The position numbers were made by a program, and so were the translations under genes. A stretch of 60,387 nt of DNA. It comes from Saccharopolyspora aridisoli. Its GTDB lineage: Bacteria > Actinomycetota > Actinomycetes > Mycobacteriales > Pseudonocardiaceae. Below the pieces are notes generated by a model that saw only the letters and a program-made list of their open reading frames with translations, was not told the origin of the DNA and ran no database searches. Below are positions 15,919 to 25,291 of this stretch, in pieces (positions within the stretch are counted from its first letter, which is position 1; each line of letters opens with the position of its first letter). The DNA is taken from contig NZ_SMKV01000033.1 in assembly GCF_004348445.1 (NCBI RefSeq), positions 1 through 60,387 on the forward strand, given 5' to 3'.

Positions 15919-16470
15919 TCAGTGCGAGAGCGTTCGGAGCATGCCGGGATGGGGCTCCTGGTTGTGCAGGAACTCCAGGTAGGGGCCCTCGCCGGTGGGC
16001 GGGCGCAACGAGGCGAACTCCCCGTGCTCGGCGACGATGTCGTATTCGAGCTCCTCGGCCCACGCCCTGGCCTGCTCGCGGGGGTCGGTGGCCTCGACGA
16101 CCACCGCGGCCAGCGGACCGGTGCGGGCGTAGGCCTTGCGCGGTTCCAGGACGCACAGCTCGTTGCCCTCGACATCGGCCATCACCACCCACGGAACCTC
16201 GATGCTCTGCCCGATGTCGGCGAACCGCGCGCCGTGGTTGAACAGGCGCTCCACGATGTGGGTCTGGTCGCCGTGCGACTCGCTGCGCAGGTCCAGGTGC
16301 ACGTCGTTCTGCCCGCTCTTGGGTTCGGACGCGGGCACGAACCGCAGCGGAACGCCAGGTCCGTCGGGCCGCACCTCCGCCTCGCCCACCACGGTCCAGC
16401 CGAGCACCTCGGCCCACCAGCGCGCCAACCGCCCCGGCTCCTGCGCGGCGAACTCCACCACCAACGGCAT
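15919..16470 (-). CDS. VOC (glyoxalase-fold) family protein, two modules
   Basis: 183 residues. The first module reads VVEFAAQEPGRLARWWAEVL, GVPLRFVPASEPKSGQNDVH and VMADVEGNELCVLEPRKAY; the second begins at LAAVVVEATDPREQARAWAE and ends SLRPPTGEGPYLEFLHNQE. This is the double-module glyoxalase-like layout common in actinobacteria. Some such proteins bind antibiotics or metal; nothing here fixes a substrate. Divergent from the acetyltransferase gene, with 83 bases between. Confidence 0.8.
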   Translation of the reverse strand: MPLVVEFAAQEPGRLARWWAEVLGWTVVGEAEVRPDGPGVPLRFVPASEPKSGQNDVHLDLRSESHGDQTHIVERLFNHGARFADIGQSIEVPWVVMADVEGNELCVLEPRKAYARTGPLAAVVVEATDPREQARAWAEELEYDIVAEHGEFASLRPPTGEGPYLEFLHNQEPHPGMLRTLSH

Positions 16471-16553
16471 ACCGGGAAACTACCCGAAGCGGACGCCGAA
16501 GCCGCGTCGGAAAGCGGTTGGCACCCGAGCGGTCGATCGTCGAGGCTGGACGC

Positions 16554-17039
16554 ATGGAGATCAGGGAGGCCGCAGCGGCTGATTGGGATGCGATCTGGCC
16601 GTTCATGCGGCGGATCGTGGTTGCGGGGGAGACGTTCGCATGGGACCGGGACCTCGACGAGCAGCGGGCCCGGGTGCGGTGGTTCCCGGCCCCACCGTGG
16701 CGAACCGTGGTGGCCGTCGAGGACGGCCGGGTGCTGGGAACGGCGATCTCCGGTCCGAACCGGGAGGGACCGGGCGCGCACGTGGCGACCGCGAGCTTCA
16801 TGGTCGACCCGGACGCCGGCGGACGCGGTGTCGGCCGCGCCCTGGGGCGTCACGTGATGGAGCGTGCCGAAGCGGACGGGTTCCGGGCGATGCAGTTCAA
16901 CGCCGTGGTCGAGACCAACACCCGTGCCGTCGAGCTGTGGCGCTCACTGGGCATGGAGATCGTCGCGACCTTGCCCGAGGCGTTCCACCACCCGGCCCAC
17001 GGCCACGTCGGCCTCCACGTGATGTACCGGCTGTTCTGA
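16554..17039 (+). CDS. GNAT family N-acetyltransferase
   Basis: 161 residues from ATG 16554 (GAGGCTGG upstream). Motif A, the acetyl-CoA loop, is FMVDPDAGGRGVGRALGRHV at about residues 83-102. The C-terminal NAVVETNTRAVELWRSLGME and the His-rich end FHHPAHGHVGLHVMYRLF match the YncA/phosphinothricin-like subgroup. The substrate may be a small amine or an amino-acid analogue; not determinable. Convergent with jetD. Confidence 0.85.
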   Translation: MEIREAAAADWDAIWPFMRRIVVAGETFAWDRDLDEQRARVRWFPAPPWRTVVAVEDGRVLGTAISGPNREGPGAHVATASFMVDPDAGGRGVGRALGRHVMERAEADGFRAMQFNAVVETNTRAVELWRSLGMEIVATLPEAFHHPAHGHVGLHVMYRLF

Positions 17040-17087
17040 GCCCGCACCAAGTGGGGGACGAGGCGGCAGCCATCCCGGCGGGCTAGG

Positions 17088-18308
17088 TCAGAGGCCGTTC
17101 CGGAGGTCGGCGAGGAGGGGTTGGAGGGTTTGCTCCTCTTCGATGGCCCTGGACGTGGTGGACATGAGATCGGCGAGTTGGGGGTCCCACGGGGTGGGGA
17201 CCGGGCTGCCGATGAGGTTCGGGAGGTCCGTGCGGTCCTGGGCCGCTCGGTCGAGGGCCGCGCGGTAGTCATCGCCGGACATGCGCCACGGCGTGGCGCC
17301 GTGGCGTTGGGCCGTGAGGGCGGCGGCGATGCCCGGCCAGTCGAAGTCGGTGTGCACGTGCAGGACGGCTCCGTCGCCGGACAACCGGTCGAGCAGTTCG
17401 CGGGCCGTCGTGGAGGGCAGACCCGACAGGCAGATCACCGGGTGGCGCAGGCCCTCCCGGACGGCCGCCTCCAGGACGCGGGGGTGCTCGCAGACCGCGA
17501 CGGCGGTACCGCCCGCGACCAGCCGGGCCGGGGCGGCGTCCAGGTCCAGGTGCGTCAGGTGCGTCGGCAGCCCCAGTTCGGTGCGGGCGCGGACCCCTGC
17601 CGACCAGGCGTCGTCGCCGGTGACCGGGAGCGCCCAGGTCAGAACCGTGGACGACACGGCGTCGGGCGCGACGCCGCAGCGCTCCCAGAGGGCCCGGCGG
17701 TCGCGTTCGTTGCCGGGAGGCTCGATGCCCTGGGCCAGCGCGGCGGCCTTGAGCACGACCCTGCTCAGCGCTGTTCCGTCGTCCAGCGAGTGCGGGAACC
17801 CGGTCCGCCCCGCCAGCGCCGCCCGCGAAGTCCAGGAGCGCGGCGGTTCGGTCAGCGACATCGCCGTCAGCACCCGGGCGGCGGCGTGCGTGATGCCGGT
17901 CAGCTCGGACTCGGCGATTCGCCCGTACTGCCGCATCCACCGCAGCCACGGTGCCGCCCAGGACGCGCCCGCGAGCCCGTGCTCGTCGAGCACCGGCAGC
18001 AGCTCGTCGGCCGACTCCGGCGCGGGTGCAACCACCGCGACCGATCCGTGCAGCGCCTCGATCACCTGGGAAAGTCCGACGCCGAACCGGTTCCGCAGTG
18101 ATTCGTCCAGTTTGGACACGCTGATCCGGGTGCCCTCGCCCCACATCGGGCGCCCGTAGAGCTCACCGACCGCAGCGCGGGTGGCGTCGTCGGGCAGCTC
18201 CAGCCGGAACGTCGGCTTCGACCCCGACATCGCCTCCCGCGCAGCTGCCCACAGGCCCTGCAACTCCGCGACGTCGAGCGCGTTGCGGACCTCGTCCATG
18301 CCGGTCAC
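17088..18308 (-). CDS. jetD: Wadjet JetD-like nuclease subunit (TIGR02679, DUF2399)
   Basis: 406 residues from GTG 18308 behind GGAGG. The C-terminal half is Toprim-like (DUF2399): VAVCEHPRVLEAA supplies the conserved Glu (about residue 273) and HVHTDFDWPG the DxD (about 319-322), the metal-binding set of topoisomerase VI-like nucleases. The N-terminal half corresponds to the DUF3323-like arm (TRISVSKLDESLRNRFGVGL). In Wadjet, JetD cuts DNA held by the SMC-like complex. It is last in the jetABCD operon, 25 bases after jetC. All catalytic residues I would expect are present, so it should be active. Confidence 0.88.
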   Translation of the reverse strand: MTGMDEVRNALDVAELQGLWAAAREAMSGSKPTFRLELPDDATRAAVGELYGRPMWGEGTRISVSKLDESLRNRFGVGLSQVIEALHGSVAVVAPAPESADELLPVLDEHGLAGASWAAPWLRWMRQYGRIAESELTGITHAAARVLTAMSLTEPPRSWTSRAALAGRTGFPHSLDDGTALSRVVLKAAALAQGIEPPGNERDRRALWERCGVAPDAVSSTVLTWALPVTGDDAWSAGVRARTELGLPTHLTHLDLDAAPARLVAGGTAVAVCEHPRVLEAAVREGLRHPVICLSGLPSTTARELLDRLSGDGAVLHVHTDFDWPGIAAALTAQRHGATPWRMSGDDYRAALDRAAQDRTDLPNLIGSPVPTPWDPQLADLMSTTSRAIEEEQTLQPLLADLRNGL

Positions 18309-18333
18309 GGCGAACCTCCGATCGAAATCCCTG

Positions 18334-21300
18334 TCAGGCGTTCGGACGCTGCAGGTCCGTGCCGGTCCAGGTGGTGTGCGTGGTCGCGATGCCGTGGCCG
18401 CTGCGCGGGCGCAGCACGTCGTAGATGTGCATCTTCGGGATCTTCGGCGACACGCCCCAGCCGCTGGGCCAGGTGATCAGCCAGTCCATGTCCAGATCCA
18501 CCAGCAGGCCCAGCATCCGCGCGATCGTCGGGTCGTCGAGCCGCTCGAACGCCTCGTCCAGCAGCACCAGGCGCAGCGGACCGCGTCCCTCCGAGGCCAC
18601 GCTGACCGCGTCGTAGAACGCCGCCGCGGCCGCGAACAGCGTCACGTACGAGATCAGCCGGGTCTCGCCGGAGGACAGCTGCCGCAGGCGGCGGACGCGG
18701 GGCTTGCTGTCCGGTCCGGTGTCGCGCACGCGCACCGTGAAGGCGAACCACGACCGGTAGTCCAGCGCCCGCGACAGGATCTCCGCGTAGCCACCGGAGG
18801 CGCTGTCGCGCTCCGACTCGATGAGATCGGTGAACACCTTGCGCAGCAACGCGTCCTGGTCATCGCTGCGGTTCGCGAACGGCGTGCGCACCAGATCGAT
18901 GGCCTGCTTGATGTCGTCGCCCAGAGCCGCCGACGGCTGCCAGTCCAGCTGGACGTGCACGCCCTGGCTGGACCGGGCGCCGTCGAGGACCTCGTTCATG
19001 CGGTTGCACAGGTCCTCGGCGATGGTCATCTGCCCGCGCAGCCGCTCCGCCAGATCTCGGATCAAGTAGTCCGCGAAGATCGACTGGTAGCGCTCGTTGA
19101 GGTAACCGCGCTGCTCGCCGAGCCGCTCGGAAACCCGGCGCGCGGCCTCGGCGACCGGCTGCGGGCCCTCCTCGCCGGTGACGGTCACGGTGAGCAACCC
19201 GTGCTGGTCGGAGGCGGTGATGTCGTAGTTGCCGCTGAGCGAGTGCTGCAGGGTCTGCAACCGGTTGAGCACCGTCGACTCCGTCGAGCCCTTGCGGTCG
19301 GAGCCGGCCAGCAGCTCGGCCGCCTCCTCCAGCTCGCCGGGCACGTCTTCGGCGACGTCGGCCGCCGTCCACAGACCCGGGATGCCCAGCGCCTGGCGGA
19401 AAGCGGTGGTCGCCGAGTCGGCGTCTTGCTCGCGTCCGGCCCACTGCGCCTGCTTGTTCTCCAGCTGCGTTCCCAACCGGGCCGCGGCCTCGCGCAAGGT
19501 GCTGATCCGCTCGCGCTCCTGCGGCAGCTTCTCCCGCAGCTCGGCCCGCTCGCGCTCGAAACGGCTGACCTTGTCGGCGACTTCCTGCGCCGCCCCGCCG
19601 ACCGCCGAGGTCAGCTCGGTGAGACCGCCCGCCTGCTCGGCGTACTCGGCGCACCGTCGCTCTGCCTGCGATTCGGCCTCCATCCGGTCGGCCACGGCGA
19701 CGTCGTGGTGCAGCGAGAGCTCGCGCAGGTCGGCCAGCGTCGGCAGGCAGCGCGACTCGATGGCCTCGCGCAGCGCGTCGATGCCGGAACGCGCCTCCAC
19801 GGCCGCCCGGTGCGCCGCGTCGAGCGCCTGCGTCTCGGCGGGCAGCCCGGCTTCACCAGCGGAGCGCACCAGCTCGGACTGCGAGGCCTGCCAGCGCTGC
19901 TCGACCTCCCAGTGCTGCTCGCGCAGCTGCACGACCTGGCGTTCGGCGTCCTCCGCGGTCTCGATCGCGGTGGTCAGCTTCGCCTGCGCGGTCAGCAGCT
20001 CGCCGTCGTCCGGGAACACCTCCAGGTGCTGCTCCAGCGCGGCGGCGTGCTCGCCGGCTTCGCGCTGGCGTCGCTCGGCCTCGCCGATCGCCTCGCGCAA
20101 CCGGGCCAGCTCGTCCTCCAGCTCGGTGATCCGGCGGGACCGGGCGTCCTCGCGCGCACCGGCACCGACGTACCCGGCGGCGTCCTTGTGCCACGTCCCG
20201 CTCAGGACACCGGCCTTCCATGACCCGTCGGTGGACACCGACAGTCCTGCTCCACCGCCGGTCGACACCGTCGCCAGCAGCCCGGCGACCCGCTCGCGGG
20301 GCACCGGCGAATCCGCCACGGCGGCGGGGGAGAGCAGCGCTGCGAGCGTTCCCCCGGTCGTCGGGTCGACCGGAGCGACCGGGGCCGCCAGCAGGTCGGC
20401 CAGGCCGGGCACCTGGCCGTCGGCGGTGACCCAGGCGTTGAGCAACCCGCTGGACTGCAACGCCGCCTCCAGGCCCGCGCGGTCGGCGTCGCTCAGCGAC
20501 GGGGCGAAGTCGACCAGCTCGTAGAAGGCCCGGCCCTGCGACGGGTCGCGCTCGGCCTCGGCCCAGGCAGGCAGGTCCGGGCGGCGTTCGTGACCGGCGC
20601 GCAGCTCGGCGAGTTCGCCCTCGCGCATGCGGTTCTCGGCGCGCAGCTCGGTGATCTCCTGCTCGACCGCCGACACCGCGCGCCGCGCGTCGTGCAGCTG
20701 GGGACGCGCCCACTGCCGGGCCTGCTCTCGGGCCTTGCGGCTGGCGGCCCGGTCGTTGATCAGGTCCTCGACGTTCGGCGGTTCCGGGGCAGGCTGCTCG
20801 GACGCGGCTGGCCATTCGGTGGCCCACTTGCGGGCCAGCTCCGCCCACACCGCGGCGGCGTCGGCGAGCTCCTGCTGCGCCTGGTTGCGGCGGCCGGCGG
20901 CTTCGGTGGAGGTCAGCTGCGCCTGGCGGGCGTTGCGCTGGAGCTCGGCGACCTGCGCCTGCTCGGCGTCGAGGTCGCGGGCCCGCTGGTGCAGCGCGAG
21001 GGTCAGCGCGGCGCGTTCCCGGGCCTCGGTAGCGGCTTGAGCCGAACTCCCCACCACGGCGCGGAACTGGGCCGCCAGCGCGTCGGCGTCCAGCTGCGGC
21101 GGCTGGTAGCGGTCCACATCGGTCGGTTCGGCGTCCGGTTCCGGTGAGGTGCGCACCGAATCGGACTCGGAGACCAGCTCGGCGGCCGGGACCGGCGGGG
21201 GCTGCGGCACGCCCGCACCGCCCAGCCCCGCGGTGCCCAGCTGCTGCCGGGCGCGGGTCGCCGCCTGCCCGGCGGCTTCGGCGTCACCGGCGAGCCTGCG

Positions 21301-22452
21301 CAGCACGCCCAGCACCGATTCCGCCGAGCGGGTCTCCTGCGCCCGATGCCGGGTCGCCGTGTCGAGCGCGGAAACTGCTGCGGCGCGCGAGCTTTCGACC
21401 AGCTTCTCGCGGTCGCGCAGGTTCTGCAGCTCCGAGTAGGCCGGGTGGGAGCGCAGCGCGTCGATGCTCGACTCCAGCTCGCCCTCGCGCTGCTCCAGCT
21501 CGGCGATGGTGCGCTGCGCGGTCTCCCGGTCCTCGCGCTTGCCGGTGAACTGCTTGTCCAGGCTCGCGAGCTCCTTGCGCAGCGACGCCAACTTCTGCTG
21601 CGCGGTGCGCATGGCCTCCGCGCGGTCGCGCAGGGCGCCGAACGCGTAACCGGAGTAGGTCGACAGGAACGCCGTCAGCGCCTTGTCCGCTCCGGTGAGC
21701 CGGACGATGTTCTCCCGGATCGACTCCAGGTCGTCGAACGAGGTCGCCAGCCGCTCGATCAAGCCCGCGTCCAGCGGCGGCAGCGCGTCGGACAGGATCT
21801 GCTCCAGCTGCCCTTCCAGCACCTTCAGGCCCACGTCGGGGTTTCGCAGCGTGCGCTGCAGGTGCAGCAGGTCCCCGTAGCGCGCGGCAGGCACGCCGTA
21901 GACCGTGGCGGCCACCTTCGCGCGGAACGACTGGTCGTCGAGCACGCAGTCCGCGCCCAGCAGCTCCCGCAGCTGAGCGGCGCCCAGCGGCACCCGGTCA
22001 GCGCCCACCAGGTGCAGGTTGATGCCGACCCGGCGGCTGGTGATGAACCGCCACGAGTCGCTGATCGACTGCGAGGTCTTCGACGCCTTGACGCCGAGCC
22101 CGCAGGTGAGGAATTCCTCGCCGCCCTCAGGGGTTTCGCGGCGCAGCTCGATCCAGGAGTAGCCGATGCGATTCGGTCCGCCCGGGTACTCGTCGAGCAT
22201 CAACCGCCGGATGCTGACCGTGTCGAACCCCTTGGAACCCAGCTGCCGCAGGTCGCCGTCCAGGCACAGCGGCAGCAGCAGCTCCAGGGTCCGGGACTTG
22301 CCGGACCCGTTGGTGCCCTGGAAGATCGCGCGCCCGCCATCGAGGTCGAACGTCGTCTCGGCGTACTGCCAGATGTTGACGATCCCGCCGCGGTGCAGTC
22401 GCCACCGGTTGGCGGTCTCCGCACCGGCCGCTTCGGTGTTGTGTGCGCTCAA
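18334..22452 (-). CDS. jetC: Wadjet JetC SMC-like ATPase (TIGR02680)
   Basis: 1372 residues from TTG 22452, which overlaps the jetB stop as TTGA. Walker A is FQGTNGSGKS (about 44-53). The ABC signature LSSGETRLIS lies near residue 1258 and Walker B LVLLDEAFERLDD near 1295. Between them run about 1000 residues of coiled coil, rich in Ala, Glu, Arg and Gln, with a central non-coil part near 560-640 that should be the hinge region. TIGR02680 proteins average about 1350 residues, so it is full length. JetC forms the loop-extruding motor with JetA and JetB. The frame is open further upstream, but that extension is only the reverse reading of jetB. Confidence 0.93.
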   Translation of the reverse strand: MSAHNTEAAGAETANRWRLHRGGIVNIWQYAETTFDLDGGRAIFQGTNGSGKSRTLELLLPLCLDGDLRQLGSKGFDTVSIRRLMLDEYPGGPNRIGYSWIELRRETPEGGEEFLTCGLGVKASKTSQSISDSWRFITSRRVGINLHLVGADRVPLGAAQLRELLGADCVLDDQSFRAKVAATVYGVPAARYGDLLHLQRTLRNPDVGLKVLEGQLEQILSDALPPLDAGLIERLATSFDDLESIRENIVRLTGADKALTAFLSTYSGYAFGALRDRAEAMRTAQQKLASLRKELASLDKQFTGKREDRETAQRTIAELEQREGELESSIDALRSHPAYSELQNLRDREKLVESSRAAAVSALDTATRHRAQETRSAESVLGVLRRLAGDAEAAGQAATRARQQLGTAGLGGAGVPQPPPVPAAELVSESDSVRTSPEPDAEPTDVDRYQPPQLDADALAAQFRAVVGSSAQAATEARERAALTLALHQRARDLDAEQAQVAELQRNARQAQLTSTEAAGRRNQAQQELADAAAVWAELARKWATEWPAASEQPAPEPPNVEDLINDRAASRKAREQARQWARPQLHDARRAVSAVEQEITELRAENRMREGELAELRAGHERRPDLPAWAEAERDPSQGRAFYELVDFAPSLSDADRAGLEAALQSSGLLNAWVTADGQVPGLADLLAAPVAPVDPTTGGTLAALLSPAAVADSPVPRERVAGLLATVSTGGGAGLSVSTDGSWKAGVLSGTWHKDAAGYVGAGAREDARSRRITELEDELARLREAIGEAERRQREAGEHAAALEQHLEVFPDDGELLTAQAKLTTAIETAEDAERQVVQLREQHWEVEQRWQASQSELVRSAGEAGLPAETQALDAAHRAAVEARSGIDALREAIESRCLPTLADLRELSLHHDVAVADRMEAESQAERRCAEYAEQAGGLTELTSAVGGAAQEVADKVSRFERERAELREKLPQERERISTLREAAARLGTQLENKQAQWAGREQDADSATTAFRQALGIPGLWTAADVAEDVPGELEEAAELLAGSDRKGSTESTVLNRLQTLQHSLSGNYDITASDQHGLLTVTVTGEEGPQPVAEAARRVSERLGEQRGYLNERYQSIFADYLIRDLAERLRGQMTIAEDLCNRMNEVLDGARSSQGVHVQLDWQPSAALGDDIKQAIDLVRTPFANRSDDQDALLRKVFTDLIESERDSASGGYAEILSRALDYRSWFAFTVRVRDTGPDSKPRVRRLRQLSSGETRLISYVTLFAAAAAFYDAVSVASEGRGPLRLVLLDEAFERLDDPTIARMLGLLVDLDMDWLITWPSGWGVSPKIPKMHIYDVLRPRSGHGIATTHTTWTGTDLQRPNA

Positions 22453-23648
22453 CGGGCCGCCTCTTCCATCTCGTCGAACAATGACCAGCCCGGTGCCTCG
22501 GGCGCGGGTGGTTCGGATTCGCGTTGCTGCTGCGCCGGCGTAGCGTCCGGCTGCGGGAGCCAGCGGTGCGCCGCCGGGCTGAGCAGCCACACCCCGTCCG
22601 ACCCGCGCAGCAGGCCGAGCCTCCCCAGCAGGTCGATGACCGCTCGCACCAGGTCCTGGCGGTCCTCGGTGGCCGCCCGCGACCACGCCGACGGGTACGC
22701 CTCGACGAGGTCCTCGCAGACGTCGGCGAAGTCCTGCCAGCTCACCGGATGCCTGCCCGCCGGGTCCGGTTCGCCCCGGTCCAGCAGCTCTGGCAGCGCC
22801 AGCAGCGCGATGCGCGCCACCGTCCCGGGGCCTGGGAAGGCGAGGTCGGTGAGGTAGTCCTCCGGGTCGCACACCACCACGCCCTCGGCGCGGGCCTCGC
22901 CGACCAGGCCGAAGAACCGCTCCAGCAGGCGGGATTCGTTGATGACGTGCTCGCGCAGCCACGTCGCCTGCTCCGGCGGCAGATCCGCGTAGAGCACCAC
23001 CGGGTCCTCGACCAGCTTGCGCCGCACCGCGTGCTCGGTCCGGCGCGGACCCGCCGCCGAGGCCAGCTCCACCAGCTCCTGCGGACCGCTCGCCTCCGCC
23101 AGCGGGCCGGCCACCAGCTGGCCGAGCACGTCGGTGTCAATGGTGATCAGCGCCTCGGCGGTGGAATCGGCGGTCACCGAGCCCTCTGTCTCGGTGATCA
23201 CGCCCAGCGCGACCAGGTGCCGCAACGCGGCGGTCAGCGCTCGTCGGTCGGCCGGGCCGTCGGCGACCTCGACGCCGGCCTCGGACGCCGCCGCGCGCAC
23301 GTCGCTGACCAGCCGCGACAGCAGCACCTGACGGCCGATGCCGGTCAGCGCGGCCAGGGTGAGCGCGAAGTAGGCGTAGCCGCGCGGGCTCAGCGACTCC
23401 ACGCCGCGCCCGGCGTCCTCGCCCGGACCCGACTTGTGCAGCCGCGCGAAGCGGCGCTCCACCACCAGCCGGTAGCCCAGCAGTCCGGAGAAGACGTCCT
23501 GCAGCGCGGTCCGCTGGCGGTAGATCATCGGCAGCAGGTCGCCGTCCGGGCCGTCGGCCCGCAGGAGCGGCCTGCGCAGCAGCACTCGGGCGCAGCGCAC
23601 CACGTTCGCCGCGTCGATGTCGGGGAGCTCTTCGAACGTCGAGATCAT
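22449..23648 (-). CDS. jetB: Wadjet JetB subunit (TIGR02678, DUF2398)
   Basis: 399 residues. It starts in an ATGA overlap with jetA and ends in a TTGA overlap with jetC, so the three are translationally coupled. Family features are LLGYRLVVERRFARLHKSGP, GYAYFALTLAALTGIGRQVL and YADLPPEQATWLREHVINES, then a winged-helix region with VRAVIDLLGRLGLLRGSDG. In Wadjet, JetB is the kite-like partner that links JetA to the JetC heads. No catalytic motif is expected or seen. Confidence 0.9.
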   Translation of the reverse strand: MISTFEELPDIDAANVVRCARVLLRRPLLRADGPDGDLLPMIYRQRTALQDVFSGLLGYRLVVERRFARLHKSGPGEDAGRGVESLSPRGYAYFALTLAALTGIGRQVLLSRLVSDVRAAASEAGVEVADGPADRRALTAALRHLVALGVITETEGSVTADSTAEALITIDTDVLGQLVAGPLAEASGPQELVELASAAGPRRTEHAVRRKLVEDPVVLYADLPPEQATWLREHVINESRLLERFFGLVGEARAEGVVVCDPEDYLTDLAFPGPGTVARIALLALPELLDRGEPDPAGRHPVSWQDFADVCEDLVEAYPSAWSRAATEDRQDLVRAVIDLLGRLGLLRGSDGVWLLSPAAHRWLPQPDATPAQQQRESEPPAPEAPGWSLFDEMEEAAR

Positions 23649-25291
23649 CGGGCGGCTCCTCGGGCAGGTGCCTCGGGATCGGGCAATCCGCCGTCACCGG
23701 CCAGCACCAGGACCGTGTCGCGCAGCCTCAACTCGCCTGCCGCGCTGCTGATCCGGGTGTCCTGACCGGGTTCGGGACGGATGGTCACGCGCAGCCGGTG
23801 CACCGGGTCCAGCACCGAGCCCTCGTCGTCGGAGCCGTCGCGCTGCGCCATCGCCAGAGTCAGCAGCTCGCACAGCACGCCCAGCGCGTCCGGCGACAGC
23901 GTGCGCTGGCCGACGTCGGCCCCGGCCTCGGCGAGCTCGGCCACCGCCGCGCTGCGCCGCTGATCGGCCTGGCGGGCCTGCTGCAGCAGCGTCTCCTCGG
24001 TCATCGGGTCGTCGAGCACCCGCGAGGTGCGGCCACGCGCTCCTCGGTCGCCCCTGCTGCGGACGCTGACGGTCACGTCCTGGACCGGGCCGTCGCGCCA
24101 CGGCACCTTGTCGTTGTCGGAGTCGTAGTCGGGCGCGGGCTGCAGGTGCCGCGCGGAGTGCAGGCCGAAGGCCGCCGCGTAGAGCCGGTGCGCGGTGCTC
24201 TCGTCGGCCCGGTCGAACCACTTCGCCAGCTTCAGCAGCTCACCGCGTCTGCCGGGGACCAGGCCTCCGCCGGAGGTGGCGCGCTTGACGCTGGCCAGCA
24301 GCGACCCGATGGCGCGCGCGGTCGCCTCGCGCAGCGCGGCGACCTGGCTGGGGCGGCCGGGGGCGTCGACGAACCAGTCCGTCAGCTCCTGCCAGTCGGC
24401 AGGGGTGCGCCCGCGCGCCCGCTCGACGTCGGTGCCCAGCTGGTCGGCCGGGCCGAGCAGCCGCAGCAGTTCGCCGCGCACGCCGGTCAGCCCGGCAAGC
24501 GAACCGGCGATGGTCTCGGTGTGCCGCAGCACGTCCTCCACGACCATCTGGATGTACTCGACCAGCAGGTTCCGGAACCCGGAGATCTCGTCCGGCGCCA
24601 GCTGGTGGCGGGTGACGACCTGGCCGAGGTAGGCGTAGAAATCCCGGACCGTGGCGGCGAGCTCGGCGTGCTGCAGGAAGACCGTGGTGACCTGCTCCGC
24701 CAGCCGCTCGCGGGCCTGGCGCGCGGGTTTGGTCCTCGGGTCGTGGCCCTCGGCGGCCAGCGCGTCCGACAAGGCCTTGCCGATGCCGGCCAGGCCGCGG
24801 TCGATCGCGGGCAGCAGCTCGCGGGAGACCTCGCGGGCGCCTTCGGGCACCCGCAGCAGCGCGTCGACGTCCCGCTGGACGCGGACGGCGAGCTTGCTGA
24901 CCTGGTACCGGACGCTGCCGTGCTGGAACTCGGCGATGCTGGAGGCGATCGTCTCCCTGCGGCCGACGACCAGGTTGCCCCACTTGACAAGCTGCTTGAG
25001 CCGGTCGATCACGGTGTCCACATCGGACTCCCCGGTTGCGACCCGGCCCTCGCGCTCGGCCGCGGCCAGCGCGGCGGCGACCTCACCGGCCGACAGGTCC
25101 GCGAGCAGCGTCGAGGTGAACAGCCGCATGATCGCCAGGTAGGTGCGGTGCTCCGGAGCCTGCAGGTAGACGTACAGCTGCAGGCGCTGGGCGTCGTCCA
25201 GCGGCGTCTCGGCAGCAGGTGGCGGCACGTCGGTCGCGTTTCCCGCGACACCGGCGCGCAGGACATCGGCTTCGTGATCAGGGGCCGTCAC
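23645..25291 (-). CDS. jetA: Wadjet JetA subunit (TIGR02677, DUF2397)
   Basis: 548 residues from GTG 25291. Matches TIGR02677: YVYLQAPEHRTYLAIMRLFT near the start, then DVDTVIDRLKQLVKWGNLVV, RYQVSKLAVRVQRDVDALLR, YIQMVVEDVLRHTETIAGSL and the later LLKLAKWFDRADESTAHRLY. It is the kleisin-like subunit of the SMC complex. First gene of the operon; about 590 bases without a gene lie upstream. GGCGG is the only weak ribosome-binding site, and the start is chosen as the first in-frame GTG before the conserved part. Confidence 0.9.
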   Translation of the reverse strand: MTAPDHEADVLRAGVAGNATDVPPPAAETPLDDAQRLQLYVYLQAPEHRTYLAIMRLFTSTLLADLSAGEVAAALAAAEREGRVATGESDVDTVIDRLKQLVKWGNLVVGRRETIASSIAEFQHGSVRYQVSKLAVRVQRDVDALLRVPEGAREVSRELLPAIDRGLAGIGKALSDALAAEGHDPRTKPARQARERLAEQVTTVFLQHAELAATVRDFYAYLGQVVTRHQLAPDEISGFRNLLVEYIQMVVEDVLRHTETIAGSLAGLTGVRGELLRLLGPADQLGTDVERARGRTPADWQELTDWFVDAPGRPSQVAALREATARAIGSLLASVKRATSGGGLVPGRRGELLKLAKWFDRADESTAHRLYAAAFGLHSARHLQPAPDYDSDNDKVPWRDGPVQDVTVSVRSRGDRGARGRTSRVLDDPMTEETLLQQARQADQRRSAAVAELAEAGADVGQRTLSPDALGVLCELLTLAMAQRDGSDDEGSVLDPVHRLRVTIRPEPGQDTRISSAAGELRLRDTVLVLAGDGGLPDPEAPARGAAR

